Shown in pieces: positions 18,817 to 27,495 of a stretch of DNA of 64,000 nt. This stretch comes from Oceanisphaera psychrotolerans (GTDB lineage: Bacteria; Pseudomonadota; Gammaproteobacteria; Enterobacterales; Aeromonadaceae): positions 37,364 through 101,363 of the forward strand of contig NZ_MDKE01000003.1 in assembly GCF_001870485.1 (NCBI RefSeq). Reading direction: 5' to 3'. A program made the position numbers and the translations under genes. The notes beneath the pieces were generated by a model. The model did not search any database, had not been told where the DNA came from, and saw only the letters and a program-made list of their open reading frames with translations. The number at the start of each line of letters is the position of its first letter. Within the stretch, counting starts at the first letter, position 1.

Positions 18817-19320
18817 ATGAAGAAAACAGCGGGTTTTACCCTGATCGAACTGGTTATCGTGATCGTGATTTTAGGCATTCTGGGTGCCGTGGCTGCACCG
18901 CGTTTCATCAACCTGCAGGGAGATGCGTATGGCGCCAACGTTAATGCTTTGAAAGGCTCAATTCAATCTGGTCTGACCTTAGCGAACACCAAGGCGATTT
19001 TGAAAGGTCAAGACAATACAGATGCTCCCACACCTATTGAAATAGATGGAACAAATGTAAACTTCATTCATGGTTTTCCTACAGCTAATGCTACCGGCAT
19101 CATTGCGATGCTTCAGGAACTTGATGTTTCCGATGCGGGAACTACTGCTGCTTTCCGTTCTATTGGTGGTGGTGAAACCGCGGGTGCAACTATCACCATC
19201 GCTCCAACAGCACGGATTGGTGCTGACGAAGATGATGCGACTACTACTTGCAAAGTTGTGTATAAGGCTGCGACGTCTACTGCTGCGGCAACAGTTTCAT
19301 CTGATACTTCCGGATGCTAA
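18817..19320 (+). CDS. mshA: MSHA major pilin MshA
   Basis: A type IV prepilin of 167 residues. The leader MKKTAG is cut before F in the perfect consensus G|FTLIELVIVIVILGILGA, with Glu at position 5 of the mature protein. Two cysteines near the C-terminus (TTCKVV and SGC at the end) can close the D-region disulfide. The exposed part is rich in Ala, Thr and Gly and its DNA is more AT-rich than the flanking assembly genes, as is usual for a surface antigen under diversifying selection. I start at the ATG of MKKT, after GAGGAAA; an upstream in-frame ATG at 18793 adds eight residues and is unlikely. A terminator follows immediately. Confidence 0.95.
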   Translation: MKKTAGFTLIELVIVIVILGILGAVAAPRFINLQGDAYGANVNALKGSIQSGLTLANTKAILKGQDNTDAPTPIEIDGTNVNFIHGFPTANATGIIAMLQELDVSDAGTTAAFRSIGGGETAGATITIAPTARIGADEDDATTTCKVVYKAATSTAAATVSSDTSGC

Positions 19321-19331
19321 TTAGATAAATG

Positions 19332-19356
19332 AAAGGCGGCTTAGGCCGCCTTTTTT
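19332..19356 (+). terminator. Terminator between mshA and mshC
   Basis: AAAGGCGGC and GCCGCCTTTTTT pair around TTAG, a textbook terminator. It lies inside the pilin operon, so it probably acts as a partial stop that gives much more mshA mRNA than minor-pilin mRNA. Confidence 0.92.
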
Positions 19357-19362
19357 AACCCC

Positions 19363-19923
19363 ATGACTAAACTCCGTGGTTTCACCCTCATCGAACTGAT
19401 ACTGGTGCTGGTGCTGACCGGCATACTGGCGGCGGTGGCCTTGCCACGCCTGCCGGTGGGCGGTAACTTCGAGCAGCGGTTGCAGGCCGACAATCTGATG
19501 GGCCTGCTGCGGCTGGCGCAACTCAGGGCCATGAATGACCCGGGTGCCTTGGTCAGTGATATGGGTATAGAGCAATGCGGTCGGGTGGTGATTACCCAAA
19601 GTGGTTTTTCACTTTCCGATGACTGTGATTCTGCCGCGTTGTTAACGAGCGAGCAGTTAACCACAGCCGAGCAACAAGGCCTGTTTGTGGGCAAAACCGG
19701 ACTGACCATGACGGTTGAGCCCTCTCTTTCCTACACGCTGCCGCTGGTCGTGCAATTTGGCAAGCCGGCGGCAGCGTCTGCTTACCTGAGTAACGATAGC
19801 CGTCTGGGGCGGCCCTATCTGCATAGGTCCTCGGGGCCGGTACCGCTGAATACGGCGATGATGATTACCCTGGGCGACAAGGTCGTGTACATCGAACCCG
19901 AGGGCTATATTCATGCGCCCTGA
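19363..19923 (+). CDS. mshC: MSHA minor pilin MshC
   Basis: A prepilin-like protein of 186 residues with leader MTKLRG and mature start FTLIELILVLVLTGILAA including Glu 5, a GspH/FimT-like minor pilin. One cysteine pair (IEQCGR and SDDCDS) may form a disulfide. It begins six bases after the T run of the terminator and overlaps mshD by eleven bases. Minor pilins of this type are thought to start fibre assembly and sit at the tip. Confidence 0.88.
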   Translation: MTKLRGFTLIELILVLVLTGILAAVALPRLPVGGNFEQRLQADNLMGLLRLAQLRAMNDPGALVSDMGIEQCGRVVITQSGFSLSDDCDSAALLTSEQLTTAEQQGLFVGKTGLTMTVEPSLSYTLPLVVQFGKPAAASAYLSNDSRLGRPYLHRSSGPVPLNTAMMITLGDKVVYIEPEGYIHAP

Positions 19924-20476
19924 CGTCTTGCTCGTTCCTGGTGGTCAGCGTGGCATCAGCCTGCTGGAATATGTGCTGGGGTTGGTGATACTGGCCATCG
20001 TGCTGGTCGGTGCCGGGCTGTTTTTTCTCAGTCAGCCCCGCCAGCTGGACCCGGTGTTTCAGTTCAGGGCGGTGTCACTGGCCGAAGCCCTGGCCGAGCA
20101 AATCGTGGCGGTAAAATACGACGCCAATAATAATCCCGTCGCACAGGAGCGTTGTGGTATCGATGGCGTGCCAGCCTGTGCCAACAGTCCGCAGGCATCG
20201 GCATCCGATGAGGTGAGCAGCTTTGCCGTGGTGGATGATTTTCAGCTCTGGTGTAATGACGGTGAGAAGGGAGCCGTGGGTGCCGTTGGTGGTGAGGCGC
20301 TGGCCGCTCAGCTGGACTTGCCGGAAGCACAGCTTTATCGACGCTTTACGGTAGAAACCTGTGTGTCGGTTAACGAGGATGACCCCGACAATATTTTCAA
20401 ACGGGTAGAGATAAAAGTCGCTATCGACCAGGGGACGACCCTGTCCTTTACCCTGCACCGGTACAACATCCGATGA
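19913..20476 (+). CDS. mshD: MSHA minor pilin MshD
   Basis: A 187-residue minor pilin with a longer leader ending QRG and mature start ISLLEYVLGLVILAIVLVG, Glu at position 5. It has the PilV-like character of MshD, with several cysteines in the exposed part (ERCGI, PACAN, LWCND, ETCVS). It overlaps mshC by eleven bases and mshO by four (ATGA). Confidence 0.85.
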   Translation: MRPDVLLVPGGQRGISLLEYVLGLVILAIVLVGAGLFFLSQPRQLDPVFQFRAVSLAEALAEQIVAVKYDANNNPVAQERCGIDGVPACANSPQASASDEVSSFAVVDDFQLWCNDGEKGAVGAVGGEALAAQLDLPEAQLYRRFTVETCVSVNEDDPDNIFKRVEIKVAIDQGTTLSFTLHRYNIR

Positions 20477-21240
20477 AGGCGCGTGGCTTTACCCTGCTGG
20501 AGCTGGTTATCGTGCTGGTGCTCATCGGCATCGGCGCCGTCTTTGGCACCCGGTTCATCGCCGACATGGCCACGAGCTATGTCGGTACCGCCGAGCGCGG
20601 TCAGGCCCTGGCCGGCGCCCGTTTTGCCATGGAACGTATCCGGCGCGAACTCGGCCTGGCCTACAGCCCCAGCGTCTATATCGGCTCTTATGACGGCGCC
20701 GCCAATCGTTGTGTCTCCTTCGTGCCGGTGCTGGCCTCAGGCAAATATCTCGGTCAGGTAACCGATGGTACCGCGCAGTTTATTGTTCCGCTGATACTGC
20801 AGGAAGACATTATCGATGGTGTCAACCTGGCGGTACGTGCCGACAGCGGCGAGGCCGTCTGGCAGGATTACCCCGAGGTACTGCCGGACAACGTGGCGGC
20901 GTTGAAGGATCAAAGCTCGGCGCAAGCCGTGCTGTTATTCTCCGATGCCTTCGCGTCAGGAGTCAGCTTTGACTGGGAGGGCCAGGGTAATCGTTATGTC
21001 CTGCTGTATCGGTATCAGGTTCGATTCTGTCTGGACGATGACGGTAACCTCTGGCGCGAGATAAAAGAAGGAACCAGCGACTGGTCTGACAAAACCCTGA
21101 TGTTGACCAACATCAAATCCGGGCCGCTATTTTCAGACTATGATGAGTCTCTTCAGTTACTATGGATGACGCTGTCGATGCCGACCCGAGAAGGTGAGCT
21201 GGTGCTACCCAGTCAAGTCCAGGTGATTTATGAGCCCTGA
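20473..21240 (+). CDS. mshO: MSHA minor pilin MshO
   Basis: A 255-residue minor pilin with leader MKARG and mature start FTLLELVIVLVLIGIGAVFG, Glu at position 5, PilW/GspJ-like. The globular part contains RFAMERIRRELG, common in this class. It overlaps mshD and mshP. The order C-D-O-P-Q is the same as in Vibrio cholerae. Confidence 0.87.
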   Translation: MKARGFTLLELVIVLVLIGIGAVFGTRFIADMATSYVGTAERGQALAGARFAMERIRRELGLAYSPSVYIGSYDGAANRCVSFVPVLASGKYLGQVTDGTAQFIVPLILQEDIIDGVNLAVRADSGEAVWQDYPEVLPDNVAALKDQSSAQAVLLFSDAFASGVSFDWEGQGNRYVLLYRYQVRFCLDDDGNLWREIKEGTSDWSDKTLMLTNIKSGPLFSDYDESLQLLWMTLSMPTREGELVLPSQVQVIYEP

Positions 21241-21622
21241 TATCAACCCCGGTGCTCACTCAAGGCAGCGCGGCAGCATGCTGCTGAGCGTGTTGTTCAT
21301 CATCCTGGTGATGGCGGCGCTGATGGCCGGGATGGCCACGCTGTCGGGCCAGAGCAGTCAGCAGCTGGTATACGAAGCCTTGGCACTGAAGGCCCGGCTG
21401 GCCGCCGAGTCGGTGCTGGAGCAAAAGGTGTTTGAACTGCTGGACGTTATTACAGCCAGCAGTGCCGTCACGACAGACGTGGCGGGCTGTACAGGAATCG
21501 CCATGGTCCCGGAGAGCAGCACGAGCGCCGGCGTCACCCAGGTGAATGTCATCGCCACAGGGACTTGTAACACCGGTCAACTGACGGTGATCCGCAACAT
21601 AGAAGTCGAGGTGATTGAATGA
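21230..21622 (+). CDS. mshP: MSHA biogenesis protein MshP (PilX-like)
   Basis: A 130-residue protein with one N-terminal membrane helix (MLLSVLFIILVMAALMAGMA) after a QRGS leader; it lacks the Glu 5 of true pilins, as PilX-type proteins do. Two cysteines (AGCTG, GTCNTG) lie in the exposed part. It overlaps mshO by eleven bases and mshQ by four. Identification rests on position and architecture. Confidence 0.8.
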   Translation: MSPDINPGAHSRQRGSMLLSVLFIILVMAALMAGMATLSGQSSQQLVYEALALKARLAAESVLEQKVFELLDVITASSAVTTDVAGCTGIAMVPESSTSAGVTQVNVIATGTCNTGQLTVIRNIEVEVIE

Positions 21623-23760
21623 AGTATTTAAAGGTTCTGCTTTTTGTCCCTCTATGCTGGAGTGCATCCGGCCTGGCGCAGACCATCGAAGAGATTTTCC
21701 CCTATACGGTGCAGAGCCATAGTGATGGTTATATAAATATTCATAATAATTCCTTCATATATGGAGAAGGGAAAAATGATGACAGTGGGGAGGTTAACTT
21801 TACGTATGTCGATAGTGGAAAAAAAGATGATAAACGTTGTTATGGATATCCCTGTTCCGTCCCACCTTCGTCTAAGTATGAGAATACGCCTAAGGCAGAT
21901 TTAGAGCTATACAAAGCAAAAGAAAAAGTTGAAATAAAGAATAGTGACTATACCGTGAATAACTGGAGTACGTTCGATGGTAATGGAAAGTTTTATATCA
22001 TCAATGGTGATTTCGAGGTTAAGCCAAATGGTAAAGTTGGTGGGGTAGATGATGGCGTCTTGATTTTTGTTGAAGGTGATGCAGATATAAAGGGTGAGTT
22101 TTACGGCTACCTTTATGCTACAGGTGATGTGACAATACAAACACCACACACTGGCTTTTGTGGGCGCGTAAGCTCAACGAATCAGGATGTGAAAGCCAAT
22201 GCGACGATTGATAGCCGGGATACATGCTCATTCGATTTTAATTGGATTGATGAAGAAGAATTCGAGTATGATTTATCACCAACAAGTTCAATTGGTTACG
22301 TATATGGTGAAGGTGATAATGCCGCAAAAATACTCATCGAAAGCACCGCCACTAATACCGCCCAAGATTTCAAGGTTAGCTATGATGCTGGAGCCCTGTC
22401 TTATAAAGCCGTGACTGGAAGTGATGGCGATTACAAAGATCTTATAAGCGGTAGCACATATTCATTACCATTAAACACCGAGCTTTACATCAAGCATGAC
22501 CAAGCAGCATCACTCACATTGACCCTGGATCCACAGATAGAAGGACAAGCTGCTCAGAGTGTCAGTCTTAAGTTTGTGCCCTACATGGTGGAAGTAACGT
22601 CACCTGCCAAATGCCCGGAAGTAGGGGAGACATTTAGCTATGCGGAGCACTCAGGCTGTCCTGTACTGGCCAAGGCCAGTGAAGAAACCTCTTTATCGTT
22701 AAACTTTGTTTCTTATGGTGTCGACGGCAGTAACAAAACAAAAGGTTCGGAACTCACCTATTATAAGTTTGTACTGCCCAATGACAAAGCAGTGCAAGTT
22801 AACGAACATTTCCTTTCCAGTTTCGATGATGAAATTCTCTTTGATGATGTGGCTTTGGTACAAGCCACGGTGAATCAACACTGTGTTTCTTATGCTCCCG
22901 ATTGTGGTGACAAACAAACCCAAGGCGATACTGCAATCATCGGCCGCACCGTGCCCGCATCGCTTAGCGTAGAACAAATCATAGCCGGCGATATTTCCGG
23001 TGATGTGGTTTATGCCGGGCAGCAGGAGTCTGTTGAGTTTGAAGCAATACCCGGCTTTGTGGTGAAAGGGCTGGATATTGACGGCTCGGCCTTGCCCAGT
23101 TACAGCGGTGAATTTGCCGGTGGCCTCAAGGCCTCTGGTAATAGTCGGGTCGAGCTGGATACCACCTTGTCATATTCCGAATTGGCACTTTCTTACTCCG
23201 AGCCCGAGCCGGGGCAGCATCGGATAGAACTGGATCCTGACAGTCTGTCATTCATTAAAGACCAGCCCTTTGCCGAAACCGGTCTGAATCTGCCATTGGA
23301 GCTGACCATAAAGGGGCATGACCAAACCCTGGGCGTAAACGGTGAAACCACGCTGGCGGATGCAGACGATAAATTGCGCTTCGGCTATCTGACACTGGAA
23401 GATCTCGAGTTACCGCTTGGTCTGGAAGGAAAAATGCCGACCCACCTGAATTACTACTCGACCGACACTGGTACCGTGGCCGAAGACACCACATTTACTT
23501 ATGTGTTGCAGCCGTCAGCTGTGCTTGATGTACCTGACATGCCGTCTCCGCCGTTGACACTGACGGTAGCAGATCAGTCGATAGAAGTGAGCGCCTACGA
23601 CAAGGCGTGGAGTGGCAAGGTGAGTATGGAAGTTCCCCTGTGGTTACAGCCTCACAAGGACGGCGCTCTGGCCCATCCATCGGCCAGACTGAATATCACC
23701 GAAGATCCGCGCAAGCGCGGCAACGATCGGGTGTTCAACCGCCGGGAAGTGGCCCGTTAA
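21619..23760 (+). CDS. mshQ: MshQ-like tip protein or adhesin
   Basis: A secreted protein of 713 residues with a signal peptide (FVPLCWSASGLAQ) and no further membrane helix. It holds the last position of the pilus cluster and its C-terminal part resembles MshQ: KLRFGYLTLEDLELPLGL and the ending RKRGNDRVFNRREV. The N-terminal two thirds is unlike the MshQ I know and has a polyserine-poor, Asp- and Tyr-rich beta-type composition. The DNA from about 21720 to 22900 is visibly AT-rich compared with both flanks, a sign of foreign or fast-changing sequence. MshQ is generally taken to be a large surface-exposed component at the pilus tip. Confidence 0.75.
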   Translation: MKYLKVLLFVPLCWSASGLAQTIEEIFPYTVQSHSDGYINIHNNSFIYGEGKNDDSGEVNFTYVDSGKKDDKRCYGYPCSVPPSSKYENTPKADLELYKAKEKVEIKNSDYTVNNWSTFDGNGKFYIINGDFEVKPNGKVGGVDDGVLIFVEGDADIKGEFYGYLYATGDVTIQTPHTGFCGRVSSTNQDVKANATIDSRDTCSFDFNWIDEEEFEYDLSPTSSIGYVYGEGDNAAKILIESTATNTAQDFKVSYDAGALSYKAVTGSDGDYKDLISGSTYSLPLNTELYIKHDQAASLTLTLDPQIEGQAAQSVSLKFVPYMVEVTSPAKCPEVGETFSYAEHSGCPVLAKASEETSLSLNFVSYGVDGSNKTKGSELTYYKFVLPNDKAVQVNEHFLSSFDDEILFDDVALVQATVNQHCVSYAPDCGDKQTQGDTAIIGRTVPASLSVEQIIAGDISGDVVYAGQQESVEFEAIPGFVVKGLDIDGSALPSYSGEFAGGLKASGNSRVELDTTLSYSELALSYSEPEPGQHRIELDPDSLSFIKDQPFAETGLNLPLELTIKGHDQTLGVNGETTLADADDKLRFGYLTLEDLELPLGLEGKMPTHLNYYSTDTGTVAEDTTFTYVLQPSAVLDVPDMPSPPLTLTVADQSIEVSAYDKAWSGKVSMEVPLWLQPHKDGALAHPSARLNITEDPRKRGNDRVFNRREVAR

Positions 23761-23882
23761 TCTCCGGAGCAGGGGCGGCCGTACCAGTATGGTGGCCCCT
23801 CAGTTTGCCTTGTATGTGTTTGAATATTATTATTTCTCAGCTAGAACAATGACTTGAAGAATCAGGTAAGGATTCCCGAATC

Positions 23883-25646
23883 GTGCAGAATTCAATCACC
23901 TCCCTGGAAAGCTGGCAGGAATCTACCGGATTATCTTCTCGGCCCCTGGAGCGCGCCTTGCAATTCAAACGGCAACTGCTGGAGCATGTGCTCGAGCATT
24001 CGCTCGAATTGATCATGGTCACGGATGCCAACAGCATTATTCAGCGGGTGAACGCCGCCTTTACCCACATCACCGGTTATAGTGCCGAAGAGGCACTGGG
24101 GCAGACCCCCCGGCTGGTACAGTCGGCACGGCACTCTCCCGACTTTTACCGGCAGATGCGCATGCAACTGCAAGACAGCGGCAGCTGGAGCGGCCAGATA
24201 TGGAACCGGCGCAAGTCGGGAGAAGTCTATCTGCAGTGGCTTACTATCAATACCTTGACCGATGACGACGGTGAAATCACTCACCGGGTGGCCATCGGCC
24301 ACGACCTTACCGCGATCGCCGGCCCCAAGCGCGAACGTATGCTGTTTACCTTCAAAGATCCGCTTACTCAGCTGGGTAATCGCCAGTTGTTGACCAGCCG
24401 GCTCGAACAGGCGCTGGCCGAAGCCGAGCGCAACCAGATAGAAGTGGGGCTGATGGTGCTCGATATCGGTCGCCTGCGGCCCGTTAACGAGCAACTCGGC
24501 CTGACCTGGGGTGATGACGTGCTGCGTCAGCAGGCTCGTACGCTGCAGGCGGCGGTAGACGAGGCCGATACCCTGGTGCGGCTGCAAGGCGATCAGTTTG
24601 CGGTGTTGCGTCACAGCCGGGCGCAAAACACCGCCATGGCCCAGCTGGCCGACAAGCTGCTGGGCCTGCTGGCCCAACCGATAGTGCTGGCCGATCAGAA
24701 TGTGGTCAGCCTGCAACCGAGTATCGGCATCGCCAATTATCCGCGGGATGCGGCCGAGAGCACCGGCTTGTTGCAGGCGGCGGAGCATGCGCATGCCATG
24801 GCCAAGCGGGACGGGCGCAATCGTTTTCAGTTTGTGGATCAACGCGAGCATGTCCTGCACCATCGGGAACTGCTCATCGAGCAGGGCCTGTACCACATAC
24901 TGAACACCGGCACGGGTGAAGGCCTCAGCCTGCATTATCAGCCTCAGGTCTGCCCGGATACGGGCACCATCAGGGCGCTGGAAGCCTTGTTGCGCTGGCA
25001 GCACCCGCAACTGGGGGCGATATCTCCGGGCGAGTTTATTCCGGTGGCCGAGAAAAACGGCCTCTCGGTGCGACTGGACCGCTGGGTGATCGAGCAGGTT
25101 TGCGCTCAGGTGGCACAGTGGCAGTACCACTATTCCCGGTTGCCGGTGGTGTCCGTCAACCTCAGCGCCCAGCAGTTCGGTCAGGCGGATTTTTCCGACT
25201 GGTTGCAGGCGTGTGTGAATGAGGCGGGGATCACGGCCAACCGCCTGAAGCTGGAAGTGACCGAAACCACCATGATGGAGCATAAAGACTCATGCGTGGC
25301 CATGCTGAAACGCTTGCGGCGGCAGGGGTTCTGCATTTCTCTGGACGACTTTGGCACCGGTTATTCGGCGATGTCCTGCCTGCACCGGTACCCGCTGGAT
25401 GAGCTCAAAATCGACCGCAGCTTCATGGTCGAGGCCTGCCATAATACGCGCGCCTTCGTGCTGCTGAAAACCATTGCCAGCCTGGCACAGCAGCTGTCGC
25501 TGAGTCTGGTGGTGGAAGGGGTTGAGCAGGCGTCACAGCTGGCGTTGCTGAGAGACTTTGGCCCCCTCACGGTGCAGGGATATTATTTTTATCGGCCGCT
25601 GTCGGTGACCGACATGACGGCGTTGCTGGCCGACAGACAGCCCTGA
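23883..25646 (+). CDS. PAS-GGDEF(degenerate)-EAL protein, probable c-di-GMP phosphodiesterase
   Basis: A soluble 587-residue protein with a PAS domain at about 30-140, a GGDEF domain at about 155-310 and an EAL domain at about 335-575. The cyclase signature is changed to QGDQF at 235-239, so synthesis of c-di-GMP is unlikely. The EAL domain keeps EALLRW, the Asn in VNLS, the Glu in [13 protein letters not shown], the Lys in LKID and the EGVE motif, so it should hydrolyse c-di-GMP. It starts with GTG after AAGGA. It lies 120 bases after mshQ in the same direction and may act on the MshE-controlled pilus. Confidence 0.9.
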   Translation: MQNSITSLESWQESTGLSSRPLERALQFKRQLLEHVLEHSLELIMVTDANSIIQRVNAAFTHITGYSAEEALGQTPRLVQSARHSPDFYRQMRMQLQDSGSWSGQIWNRRKSGEVYLQWLTINTLTDDDGEITHRVAIGHDLTAIAGPKRERMLFTFKDPLTQLGNRQLLTSRLEQALAEAERNQIEVGLMVLDIGRLRPVNEQLGLTWGDDVLRQQARTLQAAVDEADTLVRLQGDQFAVLRHSRAQNTAMAQLADKLLGLLAQPIVLADQNVVSLQPSIGIANYPRDAAESTGLLQAAEHAHAMAKRDGRNRFQFVDQREHVLHHRELLIEQGLYHILNTGTGEGLSLHYQPQVCPDTGTIRALEALLRWQHPQLGAISPGEFIPVAEKNGLSVRLDRWVIEQVCAQVAQWQYHYSRLPVVSVNLSAQQFGQADFSDWLQACVNEAGITANRLKLEVTETTMMEHKDSCVAMLKRLRRQGFCISLDDFGTGYSAMSCLHRYPLDELKIDRSFMVEACHNTRAFVLLKTIASLAQQLSLSLVVEGVEQASQLALLRDFGPLTVQGYYFYRPLSVTDMTALLADRQP

Positions 25647-25667
25647 ACTGGCATCAGGTCTTGTTTT

Positions 25668-27175
25668 TCATCGGACAGAGTTGTTCGTCAAGCGGGTCTG
25701 CAGATAGCGTTGCAGGCGGGCCCGTTCCTCATCCTGCAGTTCAAGCCCCAACTTGGAGCGGCGCCAGAGAATATCGTCCACGGTTCTGGCCCACTCCTGT
25801 TCCATCAGGTAATCCACCTCTTTCTGATACAAGCCGGCGCCAAAGGCCTCTCCCAGATCGTCCAGCTGTTCACAGCCATGCAAAAACCGATGGCACAGGG
25901 TGCCGTAGCTGCGTACCAGGCGTTGTTGCAGGGCAGCCGGCAGCCAGGGGTAGTGCCGTTGCAGGGCGGCAGCCAGCCGGGGTGGCGAATGGAAGTTGCC
26001 GCCGGGCAGCACGGCGTGGTGGGTCCAGGGCGGACCGGCTTCGGGAAAAAACCGGCAGAGGGCACTGGTGGCGGCCTCGGCCAGCAGACGATAGGTGGTG
26101 AGTTTGCCACCAAATACCGACAGCAGCGGCGCGTCATTGGCGGGCGCGTCCAGCTCGAAGCGATAATCGCGCGAGGCCTGCTGCGCCTCGCCACCCTCGT
26201 TGCTGATCAAGGGGCGTACGCCGGAATAACGCCATACCACGTCCGCCGGGCTTATCTGCCGTTTGAAATGGTCGTTGACCAGGGTGCACAGGTAATCCAC
26301 TTCCCGTTCGCTGATCTGTACCTCGGCCGGATCGCCCTCGTAGTCCACATCGGTGGTGCCGATCAGTGAAAACCGGTCCAGGTAGGGCAGCACAAAGACG
26401 ATGCGACGATCTTCGTTTTGCAGCATATAGGCTTCGGGGCCGTCGTGCAGTCGCGGCACCACGATATGACTGCCCTTGACCAGTCGCAGCTGTTGGGGCG
26501 CGGGCAGGGGAATGGTCTCGGCAAAGAGCCTGCTGGCCCAGGGGCCGGCGGCGTTGACCAGCACCCGGCTGCGGCACTGCTGCTGCGCTCCGGTCGCGGT
26601 GTCTTGCAGGGTGATGTACCACAGACCCTGGTGACGTTGTGCCCGGATGCAGCGGGTACGGGTGGCGATCTCCGCGCCCTGGTTGCGGGCGGCCATGGCA
26701 CACAGCACCACCAGCCGGGCATCGTCCACCCAGCCGTCGGAATATTCAAAGCCGCGATTAAGGTAAGGCTGCAGCGGGCTGTTTTGGTCGAAGCGAATGG
26801 CGCAGGATCCGGGCAGCCGCTCGCGCCGGGCGAGGTGGTCATAGAGAAAGAGGCCGGCGCGGATCATCCAGGCCGGACGCAGGTGTGGGCGATGGGGCAG
26901 GCGAAAGCGCAGCGGCCACATGATATGGGGCGCATTCTTCAGCAATAACTCCCGCTCCGCCAGCGCCTTTTTGACCAGGCCGAATTCATAATGCTCCAGA
27001 TAACGCAGGCCGCCGTGGATCAGTTGCTGCTGTTCGAGGAGGTGGCTGATGCCAGGTCGTTCATTTCGCATAACTTGACCTGAAGACCCCGGCCCGCCGC
27101 GTCCATCGCGATGCCGACGCCGTTAACGCCACCACCAATGACCAGCAGATCGTAAAGAGGAGGTTCAGCTGTCAT
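25668..27175 (-). CDS. glpD: Glycerol-3-phosphate dehydrogenase GlpD, first paralogue (frameshifted)
   Basis: An aerobic FAD-linked glycerol-3-phosphate dehydrogenase of about 502 residues when one base is restored near 27023. The first 46 codons from the ATG at 27173-27175 give the FAD motif VIGGGVNGVGIAMDAAGRG and the LASATSSNSS segment; the frame then stops, and LIHGGLRYLEHYEF onward continues in another frame. It is closely similar along its length to the second glpD at 41001-42515 but has no glpK, glpF or glpR beside it. The start has GGAG about 8 bases upstream. The gene is convergent with the EAL gene, only 21 bases away. Confidence 0.88.
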
Positions 27176-27495
27176 TTCCGGCTCCTTGCGCGGGGATGAT
27201 GTCTGTAGTTACTCGATGGGTATTTTTACCGTGCCTTATTTATCGCTGCTTTCTGGTATTCATCGTCATCGGTGGAAAGAAACCGGATAAGCCGATGGGA
27301 TGTCTCCATTTAACTGAATGATTTCATATAGAAGTATTTCTTTTATTCAAAATGTATCGGTTTAGTTGTTATTAAAGCAGCTGGAGCGGGTATCGAGTTC
27401 TATTCATCCGTAATCGGATACATTACTCTAGGAAAAAATTCTTTATCCATATCCATACTGCTGTTTTTTAATTTTATCCTGGAGCCTTCAATAAT
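27176..27495. other. AT-rich divergent promoter region
   Basis: A 320 bp gap between the first glpD (minus) and the first MASE1 kinase (plus). It is AT-rich, holds no open frame worth calling, and must contain both promoters. No clear operator or hairpin stands out. Confidence 0.5.
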
